33,529 nt of DNA from a virus: positions 1 through 33,529 of the IMG/VR virus record IMGVR_UViG_3300008267_000313, one strand, 5' to 3'. This document shows positions 12,375 through 21,967 of the stretch, piece by piece (the first letter of the stretch is position 1; each line of letters opens with the position of its first letter). The notes beneath the pieces were generated by a model, which was not told the DNA's origin, did not search any database, and saw only the letters and a program-made list of their open reading frames with translations. Both the position numbers and the translations under genes were made by a program.

Positions 12375-14906
12375 ATGGCACAGCCGTACGATCCAAAAAA
12401 AGCAGAAACGTTTAATAAACTTCGTCAACAAGGACTGAGTGAAGATGCGGCGTTTACTCAGTCTGGCATAACTGAAGCCGAGACTGGTAACTATGCGCTT
12501 GGTAATAATGGTCAACTGGGAGCCACTATAGCCGGCGCCGGCAAAGTTGCTGGAGTTGATTATGATAAAGTAACTGCTGCCGATGTAGCAGAAAGCAACA
12601 GATTCAATAAAGGTTTAGAATCTGCATCAAACTTTGAACAAGTTGATTACGCCGAAGATGCAAGGGCTCGCCCAGGAAAGGTGACTCCGATCAACTATGT
12701 CACAACCAGCACAGAAACTGTAAGTGGCGGCGGATCAACAACCATTACTGCAGGCCCAAAAGTATCCACAGCCGCAAGTCAAGCAGTTCAGCCAGCAATC
12801 AATGCCAAGCAAGCTGAAATTGACGCATTTAACAAAGACAATCCCAGTCCGTTTGCTAGAAAAAAGCAAGGACTTCCGCCACTGACTCCGGAAGAAAATG
12901 AAGCCAGAATAGCCAAACAATCTGAACTCAACGATCAAAGAACAGCACTAGTAAACGGGCAAACTGAGCTCAAAGCAGACACGCCGCCAACAATAACCAC
13001 GGTACCCAATACCACAACAACCACAAAAACAGTTACTACAGGGACCAGCAGCACTAATCAAGCAGTAAATCCTGAAACCGATCAACAGTTATCACAACAA
13101 AACGAAACACAGCTGGCCGCCACTCGGTCGTTTGCCAATGCATCTAACCCTAGCACTGCACCACCAGTTGATTCAGGCCTGCCACCACCAAACACAGCGC
13201 CCACGGCCGCTGCCGCACAAGAATTATTAACCGAAGGTCAAGGTGGCCTGGCCACACAAAATTTAGAAAACATTGTTGGCGCTCAACAACAGATTGAAAT
13301 CTCTCAAGCCAACATACAGCAGAATCAAGCGGCCAGTTTAGCAAATCAACAATCCATTACTGAGGCACGAGCTATCATTGCACAAAACAATGCTGAACTG
13401 GCTGACGAAACTCTGCCAGATGCTCGACGAGCAGAGTTAGAAGCCAACAATGCTGAAAATGCAGCAGTCATTGGTCAAGCCGAACAAAATATTGCAACCA
13501 ATGCTAATAATATTGAACTAAGTCAAAGTAATATAAATGAAAATGAACTGGTAATTGATGCCAATGCTGACGGCTATGCGGCCTACAGTGGAGTTGGTAT
13601 TACACCACCTCCAGTTTCGCCTGAGGATGATCCATTTGAGCAAAGCAGATTGAATGCAGAACAAGAACTCAACAATCAACCAGTGGAGCTTGAACCTGCA
13701 GATGTTGACCCTGAGGATGATCCATTTGAAGCTGAGAGATTAGAAAGAGAACAAGAACTAAATCGACAAGAATTATTAGTACAGACAACTGAACCTGCAC
13801 CAGTAGAGTTGTCTGATGAAGAAATACTTGCACGACAAAATGCAGGTGGCCTGTCTGATGAAGAAATACTTGCACGAAGTCCTGCACCAGTTACTTTATC
13901 CGATGAAGAAATACTTGCACGACAAAATGCAGGTGGCCTGTCTGATGAAGAAATACTTGCACGAAGTCCTGCACCAGTTAACGTAGGTGGCCTGTCTGAT
14001 GAAGAAATACTTGCACGACAAAATGCAGGTGGCCTGTCTGATGAAGAAATACTTGCACGACAAGCAAATGCTGAACAAAAAAGTGCTATCAATCAGGCCA
14101 CGCTGCAAGCTCGATACAAACAACCCAGCAATGAGGACTGGCGTGTTCGACTGAGTCTGAGTATAGGCGCCAAATATCTGTATAATGATCCTGATGGCCC
14201 AGGCATCTTGGCACCATTGGCTGGAACAGACGGCGTGGTATTTCCATACACTCCCACCATTGATACCAACTATGTGGCAAACTATACAAAAACTGATCTT
14301 GTACACTCCAACTATCGCGGGGCATTTTATCAAAATAGCGCAGTACAAGATGTCAGCATAAGAGGCATGTTCACTGCACAAGACACCAGCGAAGCAGCCT
14401 ACATGTTGGCAGTGATTCATTTCTTTCGTTCAGTGACCAAGATGTTCTACGGCAAAGATCCACAACGAGGTGCACCGCCGCCCTTGGTATACCTGTCAGG
14501 ATTTGGTGATTATCAGTTTGCTGGCCATCCTTGTGTGGTCACTAACTTTGCTTACACTTTACCCAGTGATGTGGACTATATTCGCGCCAACCAGCCCAAC
14601 AATTACGGCACTGACCTGTTACTCCGTCGAGCAGCAGCCCTGAGTTCTCCCACACCGTTTAGTGGACAACAAGCACGACAGTCTATCCTGGCAGCTGTGG
14701 GCATACCTTTTGGTGCGGCTCCAGCTAAACCAACTCAGTCACCAGTCACTCAAATAGTGGTCAACACTAACAGAGCCACATATGTTCCTACCAAGATTGA
14801 AATCAGCATCACGCTACTTCCAATGCAGACCCGAGATCAAATCAGCAAGCAGTTTAGTGTGAAAGATTTTGCCAACGGTAAATTAATCCAAGGAGGGTTC
14901 TGGTAA
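12375..14906 (+). CDS. Baseplate-associated structural protein with tandem LSDEEILAR repeats (843 aa)
   Basis: The start is supported by AGGA eight bases upstream. The first 200 residues are Thr/Ala/Pro-rich with low complexity. Residues about 290-400 form a Gln/Asn/Ala-rich helical rod. Residues 415-475 contain two copies of a PEDDPFE unit. Residues 479-562 hold six LSDEEILAR units. The only globular domain is the last 270 residues, from about 575, with VFPYTPTIDTNYVANYTKTD, then MFTAQDTSEAAYMLAVIHFF, then KMFYGKDP, GAPPPLVYLSGFG and TLPSDVDYI. This domain recurs from memory in structural proteins of T4-like aquatic phages, and may relate to the tail-tube or baseplate-cap proteins gp48/gp54; that assignment is weak. 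It is the first gene of the baseplate operon and its TAA overlaps the gp53-like ATG. Probably a virion protein; exact position unknown. Confidence 0.7.
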   Translation: MAQPYDPKKAETFNKLRQQGLSEDAAFTQSGITEAETGNYALGNNGQLGATIAGAGKVAGVDYDKVTAADVAESNRFNKGLESASNFEQVDYAEDARARPGKVTPINYVTTSTETVSGGGSTTITAGPKVSTAASQAVQPAINAKQAEIDAFNKDNPSPFARKKQGLPPLTPEENEARIAKQSELNDQRTALVNGQTELKADTPPTITTVPNTTTTTKTVTTGTSSTNQAVNPETDQQLSQQNETQLAATRSFANASNPSTAPPVDSGLPPPNTAPTAAAAQELLTEGQGGLATQNLENIVGAQQQIEISQANIQQNQAASLANQQSITEARAIIAQNNAELADETLPDARRAELEANNAENAAVIGQAEQNIATNANNIELSQSNINENELVIDANADGYAAYSGVGITPPPVSPEDDPFEQSRLNAEQELNNQPVELEPADVDPEDDPFEAERLEREQELNRQELLVQTTEPAPVELSDEEILARQNAGGLSDEEILARSPAPVTLSDEEILARQNAGGLSDEEILARSPAPVNVGGLSDEEILARQNAGGLSDEEILARQANAEQKSAINQATLQARYKQPSNEDWRVRLSLSIGAKYLYNDPDGPGILAPLAGTDGVVFPYTPTIDTNYVANYTKTDLVHSNYRGAFYQNSAVQDVSIRGMFTAQDTSEAAYMLAVIHFFRSVTKMFYGKDPQRGAPPPLVYLSGFGDYQFAGHPCVVTNFAYTLPSDVDYIRANQPNNYGTDLLLRRAAALSSPTPFSGQQARQSILAAVGIPFGAAPAKPTQSPVTQIVVNTNRATYVPTKIEISITLLPMQTRDQISKQFSVKDFANGKLIQGGFW
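13809..14060 (+). repeat. Six-copy coding repeat, LSDEEILAR
   Basis: Six copies of the nonapeptide LSDEEILAR occur at residues 479-562, alternating mainly with QNAGG and SPAPV spacers. At the DNA level the copies are almost identical (a 42-base unit with QNAGG), so the array is recent or kept uniform by recombination. A longer PEDDPFE duplication lies just upstream at about 13618-13740. Confidence 0.9.
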
Positions 14907-15208
14907 TGGCCGCCACCTACGACGCAACAAGTCCTTATTACGCAACACCATTCAGCCAGTTTTATCTGGACAGCATGACCAATCGTCCTATTCCCAAAGA
15001 AGACGACGATTTACAATTCACCATCAACTTGACCTATCAGTATCGCCCTGACCTGTTGGCCTATGACCTGTATTCCACTGGAGCATTGTGGTGGGTGTTC
15101 TATCAACGCAACCCCAACACCTTGACCAAACCACCCTTGGATTTTGTGGCCAATACCACCATCTACTTGCCCAAGTTGACCACGCTGCAATCAGCACTGG
15201 GATTCTAA
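14906..15208 (+). CDS. 53: Baseplate wedge protein, T4 gp53-like (100 aa)
   Basis: gp53 joins the wedges of the baseplate through LysM-like folds. The visible signature is the second half: YQYRPDLLAYDLYSTGALWW, then VFYQRNPNT, then a hydrophobic end TTIYLPKL. This matches the gp53-type pattern, in which the element is 'placed' with a WW/WV contact and a L-IP-like strand end. At 100 residues it is only about half the length of T4 gp53 (196), but short gp53-type proteins are common in related phages. The start overlaps the previous stop as TAATG and its stop is three bases from the next ATG. The location inside a baseplate operon supports the call. Confidence 0.65.
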   Translation: MAATYDATSPYYATPFSQFYLDSMTNRPIPKEDDDLQFTINLTYQYRPDLLAYDLYSTGALWWVFYQRNPNTLTKPPLDFVANTTIYLPKLTTLQSALGF

Positions 15209-15211
15209 AGC

Positions 15212-18200
15212 ATGGCCACATTTCTTGAAAGTGAAGTTGCTAGACTCAAGATTGACATTGAACTTGTCATAGCGGATATTCAACTACTTGAGCAAGGATT
15301 GCAAGAACCTGGCCTGTCTCCTCTTCGACAAGCAAGTCTTCGATCTAATCTAACACGTAACCAAACTCGATTGGCATCCTTGCAAGGTCAATTGGCCAAG
15401 GCTGAAGCGGCAGTTGCACAGGCAGCAGCTGGACCAGCACCTGAGCCGCAGCCGCCGGCCACAGCCAGTCAAACAGTTCAAGCAGACGGTCCGCAAGGTC
15501 CTACCAAACCACCTGTGCAAGAAGTGGGTACTGATGGTCGTGTAGTAGTAGCACCGCCAGTTACTCCAGCCACCAATGCTACGCCAACACAAACAACAGC
15601 CACCAATGTTGAAACCAACACCAATCCTGAAACAGTAACTCTAGCACAAAGTCAGGCCACCACTCCACAAACACTTGCCGGACAACCGCTGAAAGCACCG
15701 GCTGTTGGTGCCAGTTCTGAAGGTAATGCTGGGGAAGCTGAAGCACAGGCGCAGTTGTCTGCTGGTCAGGGCGCAGCAAGTGCAGATGCTGCACCTACTT
15801 CTTCACAAGCCACACAAGCAGCAGTTGATGCAGCCTACAACACAGCAGTCAAAATCAAGCCACAGGACAATGTACTGGACAAATTTTCCAGTTACACATA
15901 CACTGCATCTGTGTATCTGCTGACGCCGCCTCAATACCAAAAACTGCTAAACAGCAAAGATAAAAAAATAAACGGTTATCAGCTGTTGTTTCAAAGCGGT
16001 GGTGCCGGCAACAACGTGGGTGGTCCACAAGGTGCCAGCAAGCCTGGCGGCTCTGGAATAATTCCAGATGAAACTGGTCCAGATGCTGGACGAAATCCTT
16101 TCTTTGATCATGACTTTTACATTGACTCTATAACCATTGACAATGCACTGCCAGGCAAACAAACTGGCGCAGCACACATGGTCACTGACATCAAGTTCAC
16201 AGTGATTGAACCCATGGGTATAACCTTGCTAGATCGACTGTATGATGCAGTAAAAGACATAGCACCCAAAGACGGAGCAGGTGTGGTAAACTACAGTGCT
16301 GCAACTTATCTCATGGTAATACGATTTTTTGGATATGATGAGAGTGGTCAATTGGTTTCTCCAGGACAACCTGCCAACAGCAGCACCAGCAATCCCAAAG
16401 CAGTAGTTGAAAAGTTTGTTCCGTTCCTGATCAAAAAAATCAACTGGGGTGTGGGCAGCAAATTGGTACAATATGATTTTGAATGTGCGCCAATTGGACA
16501 GTTGATTGGTTCAACCACCGCTCGCGGTACAATTCCCTATGACATCGAACTAACTGATTCAACAGTGGGAGGTCTGTTGGCTGGCTCAGCCAAATACGGA
16601 ACTGGTACACCGGCGGTAACCACACCGGTCACAACAGGAGACTTTGCCAGAGCTGACCGTGCACCACCGGCCAAAGCAAACTCTGCCCCATCAAGTAAAA
16701 AAACAATCACTCAAGGCTTGATGGATGCCATGAATACTTTTCAAAAGGATTTGGTCCAGCGCAACATCTATAGTATTCCGGACGAATATGAAATAGAGTT
16801 TGCACCTGGCGCAGAATCAATTAGAGATGCTACGATTGTTCTCAGTGACAATAAAAAAGTTGACAAGCCAAACACGCCAATGAATCAACCAGCTAATGTA
16901 GCCGGCGGCCCTGCGCTGGATCCAGCACGTCAAGCTGTGGACCTGGCACAACGCAGCATGGCCATCACTGCTGGTCAACAGATTGTGCAAGCAATTGAGC
17001 TGGCCATTCGCAACAGCAGCTACATATACAATCAAAGTTTGCTTATTACTAAGCCAGACGGCAGTCAAGAAACCAATCCCACTGCACGAAACACACCAAT
17101 GAAGTGGTTTTTGATTTCAATGAGCGCCACACCCATAGGCGAAAAAATGGATCCCTTGCGCAACGATTTTGCATACAAAATCAAATACACCATTAGTTCC
17201 TATAATGTGCCCAATTTTGACAGTAGATACTTTCCAGTAACACAATTTCCTGGCTTGCACAAACAATACAATTACTGGTTTACTGGACAAAATACCGCAG
17301 TGATAGATTATCAAGCACAGTTCAACAGCTACTACAATGTCACAGTAAGTGGATCAACGCCCGAAGATAGTGCTACTCAAAAAATACGTGAGAAATACAC
17401 GTCTAGCATGAGAGATATTCCAAGATACGTATACATGGCTCGTAGTACTGAAAGTGGTGCAGGAGCTCCGGGCAAAAGCAACGAAACAAGTTCAAATGCT
17501 GCTGAGTACTTGTACAGTCCTGGTGACTTACACACAGCCAAGATAAAAATTATAGGTGATCCAGCCTGGATACAACAAGGAAGTTTATATCGAGCTATCA
17601 CGGATAAAACATTCACTGGAGTTGATGTCACTCCAGGATTTTTAGCAGACGGAACCATTGATTTTGACAGCAGTCAAGTGCTGCTTGAACTTGCGTGGCA
17701 ACGGCCTGAAGATTATGATCTAAGCACAGGCCTAGCTGATCCTTATGCTAAAACTCAAAAAAAGTACAACGAACGTCGCCCGTTACAAAGCAACGTGTAT
17801 CAGGTCACAAAAGTAACCAGCGAGTTTCGTCAAGGCAAATTTGAACAAATGCTACATGGCAGTTTGTATTTCTTTCCCAAACCTGATGGCAGCAATGCTG
17901 TAACAGGCAATGCCGGTGCAGCAGTGGCATCCACTAGACCAGCTCAAACAACTCGACCAGTTGATCCAGCAAATCAAACAGCAGCCACTCAATTGAGAAC
18001 CGGTGTTGATTTGACCAATGCATCAGCTGGAGGTGGCCGCGGCAACGGACAAGCACAACTGTTGGCTGAACGAGCTCGTCTTGCTGGTGCTAACACCAGT
18101 GTGGGTAATCCTACCAGCAGCCTGGCACAAGGCACGCAGGCCCTGCTGAATCCACCAACTGTTTTGCCTGATCCAAGTCTTACACAGTTGCAACAAAGTC

Positions 18201-18541
18201 CAGCATACATAGCTGCACGTAGATCAGGTGTCACGCCCGAAGCCGCTTTGCAAACAGCCAGAACCAGTTTTGCAGAAGTAGGTGGCGGCAGCCCTGTAAG
18301 TAGTAATGGACTGGCAGTGGCTACCAACACAGGAACTAGCCCACCAACATTGCCAGCTGTTGCACCAGGACAAAACACTCTTACTGTCGAACAACGAGCT
18401 GAAGTTAATCAAAGACGAATAGCTGCGGCTGAAGCAAGATTGGCCCAGCGAGAAGCCAGTAACGAACAACGTTTGGCAGCCAGCGGCACACCGGTAAGTA
18501 GCAGTGCTCCTCGCAATCAAAAGATTAACAGAGACTATTAA
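15212..18541 (+). CDS. Large baseplate hub-type structural protein (1109 aa)
   Basis: Residues 1-72 are a coiled coil (LLEQGLQEPGL, RQASLRSNLTRNQTRLASL). Residues about 73-205 are a Pro/Ala/Thr/Gln linker. A globular core of about 700 residues follows, beginning at NVLDKFSSYTYTASVYLL, with LLFQSGGAG, FDHDFYIDSITID, a strand-rich DIKFTVIEPMGITLLDRLYD, and MVIRFFGYDESGQ. Near its end WFTGQNTAVIDYQAQFNSYY and a REKYTSS stretch occur. The last 200 residues are again low complexity, ending in a charged helix (AEARLAQREASNEQRLAASG). The core start is familiar from uncharacterised virion proteins of T4-like phages. Placed just before the spike gene, it may be the hub (gp27-equivalent) or a wedge protein; this is inference from position only. 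Confidence 0.65.
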   Translation: MATFLESEVARLKIDIELVIADIQLLEQGLQEPGLSPLRQASLRSNLTRNQTRLASLQGQLAKAEAAVAQAAAGPAPEPQPPATASQTVQADGPQGPTKPPVQEVGTDGRVVVAPPVTPATNATPTQTTATNVETNTNPETVTLAQSQATTPQTLAGQPLKAPAVGASSEGNAGEAEAQAQLSAGQGAASADAAPTSSQATQAAVDAAYNTAVKIKPQDNVLDKFSSYTYTASVYLLTPPQYQKLLNSKDKKINGYQLLFQSGGAGNNVGGPQGASKPGGSGIIPDETGPDAGRNPFFDHDFYIDSITIDNALPGKQTGAAHMVTDIKFTVIEPMGITLLDRLYDAVKDIAPKDGAGVVNYSAATYLMVIRFFGYDESGQLVSPGQPANSSTSNPKAVVEKFVPFLIKKINWGVGSKLVQYDFECAPIGQLIGSTTARGTIPYDIELTDSTVGGLLAGSAKYGTGTPAVTTPVTTGDFARADRAPPAKANSAPSSKKTITQGLMDAMNTFQKDLVQRNIYSIPDEYEIEFAPGAESIRDATIVLSDNKKVDKPNTPMNQPANVAGGPALDPARQAVDLAQRSMAITAGQQIVQAIELAIRNSSYIYNQSLLITKPDGSQETNPTARNTPMKWFLISMSATPIGEKMDPLRNDFAYKIKYTISSYNVPNFDSRYFPVTQFPGLHKQYNYWFTGQNTAVIDYQAQFNSYYNVTVSGSTPEDSATQKIREKYTSSMRDIPRYVYMARSTESGAGAPGKSNETSSNAAEYLYSPGDLHTAKIKIIGDPAWIQQGSLYRAITDKTFTGVDVTPGFLADGTIDFDSSQVLLELAWQRPEDYDLSTGLADPYAKTQKKYNERRPLQSNVYQVTKVTSEFRQGKFEQMLHGSLYFFPKPDGSNAVTGNAGAAVASTRPAQTTRPVDPANQTAATQLRTGVDLTNASAGGGRGNGQAQLLAERARLAGANTSVGNPTSSLAQGTQALLNPPTVLPDPSLTQLQQSPAYIAARRSGVTPEAALQTARTSFAEVGGGSPVSSNGLAVATNTGTSPPTLPAVAPGQNTLTVEQRAEVNQRRIAAAEARLAQREASNEQRLAASGTPVSSSAPRNQKINRDY

Positions 18542-18550
18542 GGATAACAC

Positions 18551-20071
18551 ATGGCAGAAAGCGTATCGCGCAGTAGAGGTCGCCCCAGTAATTACAAACA
18601 AGACAGGGGCGGCGTACCTGCGGAATTTGGACCATTTGAAGGCATTGTAAAATCCAATGTGGATCCAACCAGATCTGGCCGCTTGCAGGTGTTTATTGAA
18701 GCATTTACCGACGGCGGCGAAGCAGCGGAAAATGATGATACCAAATGGACCACAGTGAGTTACATGCAGCAGTTTGGGGGCTACACACCTGCTAGTGTCA
18801 GCAGTGGTACCAACAGTGAAGTTGGCACATACCCTGGCAATCAAAACAGCTATGGCATGTGGTTTACACCTCCGGATCTTGGTGTCAGAGTCCTGTGCAT
18901 CTTTGTCAACGGCGATCGTTCACAAGGTTATTATATTGGTACAGTGCCTGAACAAGGGCTTGGTAGTATGTTGCCCGGCGTGGCCTCTGCGTCAACCTAC
19001 GACATAGGCAAAAATAAAAATCAACAAAAATATTTTGCTGCTGCAACCAGATTGCCGGTCACTGAAATCAACACCGACAATGAGGCAATATTCAATGATC
19101 CGCAGTTTTTTAATCAACGCAAACCAGTACACAGTTATGTTGCTGGTGCATTGTTTCAGCAAGGATTAATTGAAGATATTGAACGTGGTACCATACGCAG
19201 TTCGAGCCAACGAGAAACTCCCAGTGCAGTTTATGGTGTAAGCACTCCTGGCATGCCAATATATCAAGGCGGCATAAAGCCTAATGATATTCGTAAAAAG
19301 ATCAATGACGGTTCTATTAAGCCAAATCAAGCACAAGTGATTGGCCGCATTGGTGGACATAGCCTGGTAATGGACGACGGCGATCTCGAAGGTGACAATG
19401 CCTTGTTTCGATTACGGACATCAAAGGGTCACCAAATTACTATGAGTGATACTGGAAATTTTTTCTATATCATACATGCCAACGGACAGACTTGGTTGGA
19501 ATTTGGGCTCGAAGGCACTGTTGATGTGTATGCTACCAACAGTGTAAACATCCGAACCAAAGGCGATATCAATTTGCATGCTGATCGAGACATCAGCATG
19601 TTTGCTGGTCGAAATATCAAGATGAAAAGCAATGAAGCTATTCATGCAGAAGCAACCACCACTATGACGCTGACATCACAAGGCGAATTTACTGCCTACA
19701 GCAAAAGCACAATTGGCGTCAAAGCTGACGGAGTACTAACCATCAACAGCAGCAGTGGATCCTGGGGGTCGGGATCAGCTCTGACACTACAAGCTGGCGC
19801 CATTGATTTAAACGGACCAGCAGCTGGAAAAATTACTTCGCCAAACCCAATAACAAAAACACTCATGGACGACACTGAATTTGATACCAGCCTGGGCTGG
19901 ATAGTCAAGCCAGATGGCCTAGAAAGCATTGTTAACCGAGCACCCACTCACGAACCGTATCCGTATCACAACAAAGGCGTGGATGTTGTTGTGCAGTTTG
20001 AGGATGGCCAACCATCGCCACCTCCGGGAGCAGAACCTGTGCCTGCTGGCGTAGAGATTGTGGCAAAATAA
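18551..20071 (+). CDS. 5: Baseplate central spike protein, gp5-like, without lysozyme domain
   Basis: This 506-residue protein has the gp5/VgrG-type layout. Residues about 27-140 form an OB-fold: FEGIVKSNVDPTRSGRLQVF, then a YGMWFTPPDLGVRVLCIFVN stretch and GYYIGTVPEQ. After a linker comes GGHSLVMDDGD and RLRTSKGHQITMSDTGNFFY at 310-355, which starts the needle. Residues about 355-430 are short repeated strands (INLHADRDISMFAGRNIKMK) typical of the triple-stranded beta-helix that pierces the outer membrane. T4 gp5 has a lysozyme domain between OB-fold and needle; the linker here (about 150-305) shows no T4-lysozyme E-D-T pattern, so the domain seems absent. AAGGA lies nine bases before the ATG. 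The following gene starts immediately after its stop. Confidence 0.88.
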   Translation: MAESVSRSRGRPSNYKQDRGGVPAEFGPFEGIVKSNVDPTRSGRLQVFIEAFTDGGEAAENDDTKWTTVSYMQQFGGYTPASVSSGTNSEVGTYPGNQNSYGMWFTPPDLGVRVLCIFVNGDRSQGYYIGTVPEQGLGSMLPGVASASTYDIGKNKNQQKYFAAATRLPVTEINTDNEAIFNDPQFFNQRKPVHSYVAGALFQQGLIEDIERGTIRSSSQRETPSAVYGVSTPGMPIYQGGIKPNDIRKKINDGSIKPNQAQVIGRIGGHSLVMDDGDLEGDNALFRLRTSKGHQITMSDTGNFFYIIHANGQTWLEFGLEGTVDVYATNSVNIRTKGDINLHADRDISMFAGRNIKMKSNEAIHAEATTTMTLTSQGEFTAYSKSTIGVKADGVLTINSSSGSWGSGSALTLQAGAIDLNGPAAGKITSPNPITKTLMDDTEFDTSLGWIVKPDGLESIVNRAPTHEPYPYHNKGVDVVVQFEDGQPSPPPGAEPVPAGVEIVAK

Positions 20072-21946
20072 ATGAGTAATTTTACATTTTCTCTAGCAAG
20101 TGTTGGTGCCAACACAAGCACTGAAATCAACACCAGTTTCTATTCAAAAACAAAAGACGAAGATTTAACCTATACTGGAACTGATACTGTAGTTTGGGAT
20201 AGAGTCAATAGTGAACGACTTCGCCGAGGTCTACCAGGGCTAGCATCTTTGGGATATCCGCGGCCGCCGGAAGATGTTGCTACTGCTCCAGCAGCTGGCC
20301 CAGCCAACAGTGGTGCAAGCACTTTTGAAATCAAGGGCCCACCAGGTATGACTTTTGAACAAGCCAAGGCCATTTTTGACAAACAAGTAAAAACTGGTGC
20401 GCTGGTAGGATTCAAATCAGGTGATACATTAAGTGCTGCCACACAAGCCGCTGATGGGCTAGCTTCTGCTCAAGCACAATTGACACAAAGTTTATCTGGG
20501 GTTTCGGGAGTAAACACAGGAAATTTTGCTTCTGCATTGGCCGCTGGCGGAGTTGATTTAAGAACAGGGCGTATAGCATCAGTGGATGCTGCCTTTGCCA
20601 GCGGTGGTTTGTCTGCTGCTGGTGGAGCGTTAGGTACTTCAATAAACAGTGCAGCATTTGCTATTGGCAGCGCAGGTGGGGCACTGAATGGATCTTTGTC
20701 AGGCATATCGGCTGGTCTTTCAGGAGCTGTTGGTCCTGCGGTATCGTCGGTCAGTGGCGTACTAACTGGTGCTACTGGTCAAATTGGATCAGTGGCCACT
20801 CAAGCAATCAGTACAATCAACAAATCTATCACAAGCACAGCCGTGACATCACCTATTGATGTTGCAAATTTTGCCAAGCAAATTCCAGCTCTAGCTTCAA
20901 TTGAAGGAATGAAACAACCAGAAGTTACTGCGGTGCTGGCTCAGGCCAAAAATCTTGTGGCACAAGGACCAGCAGTTCTAAGCGATACCAAAGGAGTTGG
21001 TGAGTTTGGACTCAATGTTAGTCAACTTGAAAAAGCTGGCGTACTCAAGCCAGGCATGGCTGCTCTAGCAGAAAAATTTGGCGCTAGCTTCAGTGCTGTG
21101 TTAAAAAGTCCAGCAGCATACACTGGTAAAGATGGAATTAAAGATGTTTCTAGTTTGTTGGCAAGTGTTCCCAAGCAAACAGAGATACAACAAACCCTGA
21201 TGGCTCAAGGACTCAATGATCTCAAAGCAGTTGGGATTCCCATAGACAAATTGAGTGCTCAGGGTGTAGCCGGTGTGGCACTGAGTGCAGCCAAAAGTGT
21301 GCCCAACACAGAAAATTTATTAAAAAATTTACCAGTTCCGGCTGCTGTCAAAGCAGAGTTTGATACCGCAGTACGAGACGGAGCATTTGCAGTAAACTTG
21401 TCTCAGACCAAGGTTCCTGATGCATTCAAAGCAGTAGACACACCAATTCCAGCTGAGGATACTGTCAACCGAGCAACTGTCGACGCTGCAACCACGCGAG
21501 TGCTTGGCAATGACAAAATTCCTGAACCCAACTACGGACCCAGTACAAAAGACAGTTTAACCGATGATGCATTTACTGACAAGTATACTTTGCTATATGC
21601 TGATGTGCTTAACAACTTTGTCAACCCAACAGGTCGTATATTCCAGTCAGTGGAAAACAAAATATCAGCTTTGCAAAATCAGCAAACTATCACTTTGGCG
21701 CAATGGGAAGCAATCAACTCTGAATTTCAGGCAGCACGAGAAAAATACAACGCTCAAGCCCCTGACAAAATTGGAGAATTAAATTCCTTCGTTGAATCGG
21801 GTACAACTAGACAGCAACGTATTATCAATGACGAACGACTAAGTTTTTCATTAACTAAATTGCAAAATTTAATTCAGTATTTGCTTAAAACTACTGCCGA
21901 AATCAAAGAACAATTGCGTTTGCTACGTGGCAAGATCCAAGGGTAA
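20072..21946 (+). CDS. Tail or baseplate structural protein, Ala/Gly/Ser-rich (624 aa)
   Basis: I do not recognise a named family. It starts directly after the spike stop codon (TAA then ATG), so it is translationally coupled. The first 80 residues contain a polar segment with VVWDRVNSERLRRGLPGLAS. Residues about 130-265 are Gly/Ala/Ser-rich, with short repeats (SGVSGV, SAAGGALG), like collagen-free flexible stalks. A helical region follows, with VGEFGLNVSQLEKAGVLKPG at about residues 309-328, a motif (GxGxFGLxxxQLExAGxLKPG) that I associate with tail-tip proteins of T4-like phages. The C-terminal 130 residues are charged helices ending in a coiled coil (QYLLKTTAEIKEQLRLLRGK). It may be a hub or spike accessory protein. 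No enzyme motif is visible. Confidence 0.7.
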   Translation: MSNFTFSLASVGANTSTEINTSFYSKTKDEDLTYTGTDTVVWDRVNSERLRRGLPGLASLGYPRPPEDVATAPAAGPANSGASTFEIKGPPGMTFEQAKAIFDKQVKTGALVGFKSGDTLSAATQAADGLASAQAQLTQSLSGVSGVNTGNFASALAAGGVDLRTGRIASVDAAFASGGLSAAGGALGTSINSAAFAIGSAGGALNGSLSGISAGLSGAVGPAVSSVSGVLTGATGQIGSVATQAISTINKSITSTAVTSPIDVANFAKQIPALASIEGMKQPEVTAVLAQAKNLVAQGPAVLSDTKGVGEFGLNVSQLEKAGVLKPGMAALAEKFGASFSAVLKSPAAYTGKDGIKDVSSLLASVPKQTEIQQTLMAQGLNDLKAVGIPIDKLSAQGVAGVALSAAKSVPNTENLLKNLPVPAAVKAEFDTAVRDGAFAVNLSQTKVPDAFKAVDTPIPAEDTVNRATVDAATTRVLGNDKIPEPNYGPSTKDSLTDDAFTDKYTLLYADVLNNFVNPTGRIFQSVENKISALQNQQTITLAQWEAINSEFQAAREKYNAQAPDKIGELNSFVESGTTRQQRIINDERLSFSLTKLQNLIQYLLKTTAEIKEQLRLLRGKIQG

Positions 21947-21967
21947 TAGTTACTGGTAAATATACAC

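Noticed and set aside
13676-14420. Minus-strand open frames across the LSDEEILAR array (Ser/Arg-rich and Cys/Phe-rich)
   Set aside because: They are shadows of the repeated plus-strand codons, with no start signals or family pattern.
21955-21962. GGTAAATA before gp25 as a late promoter
   Set aside because: Transcription would start on the ATG itself, making a leaderless message; no other support.
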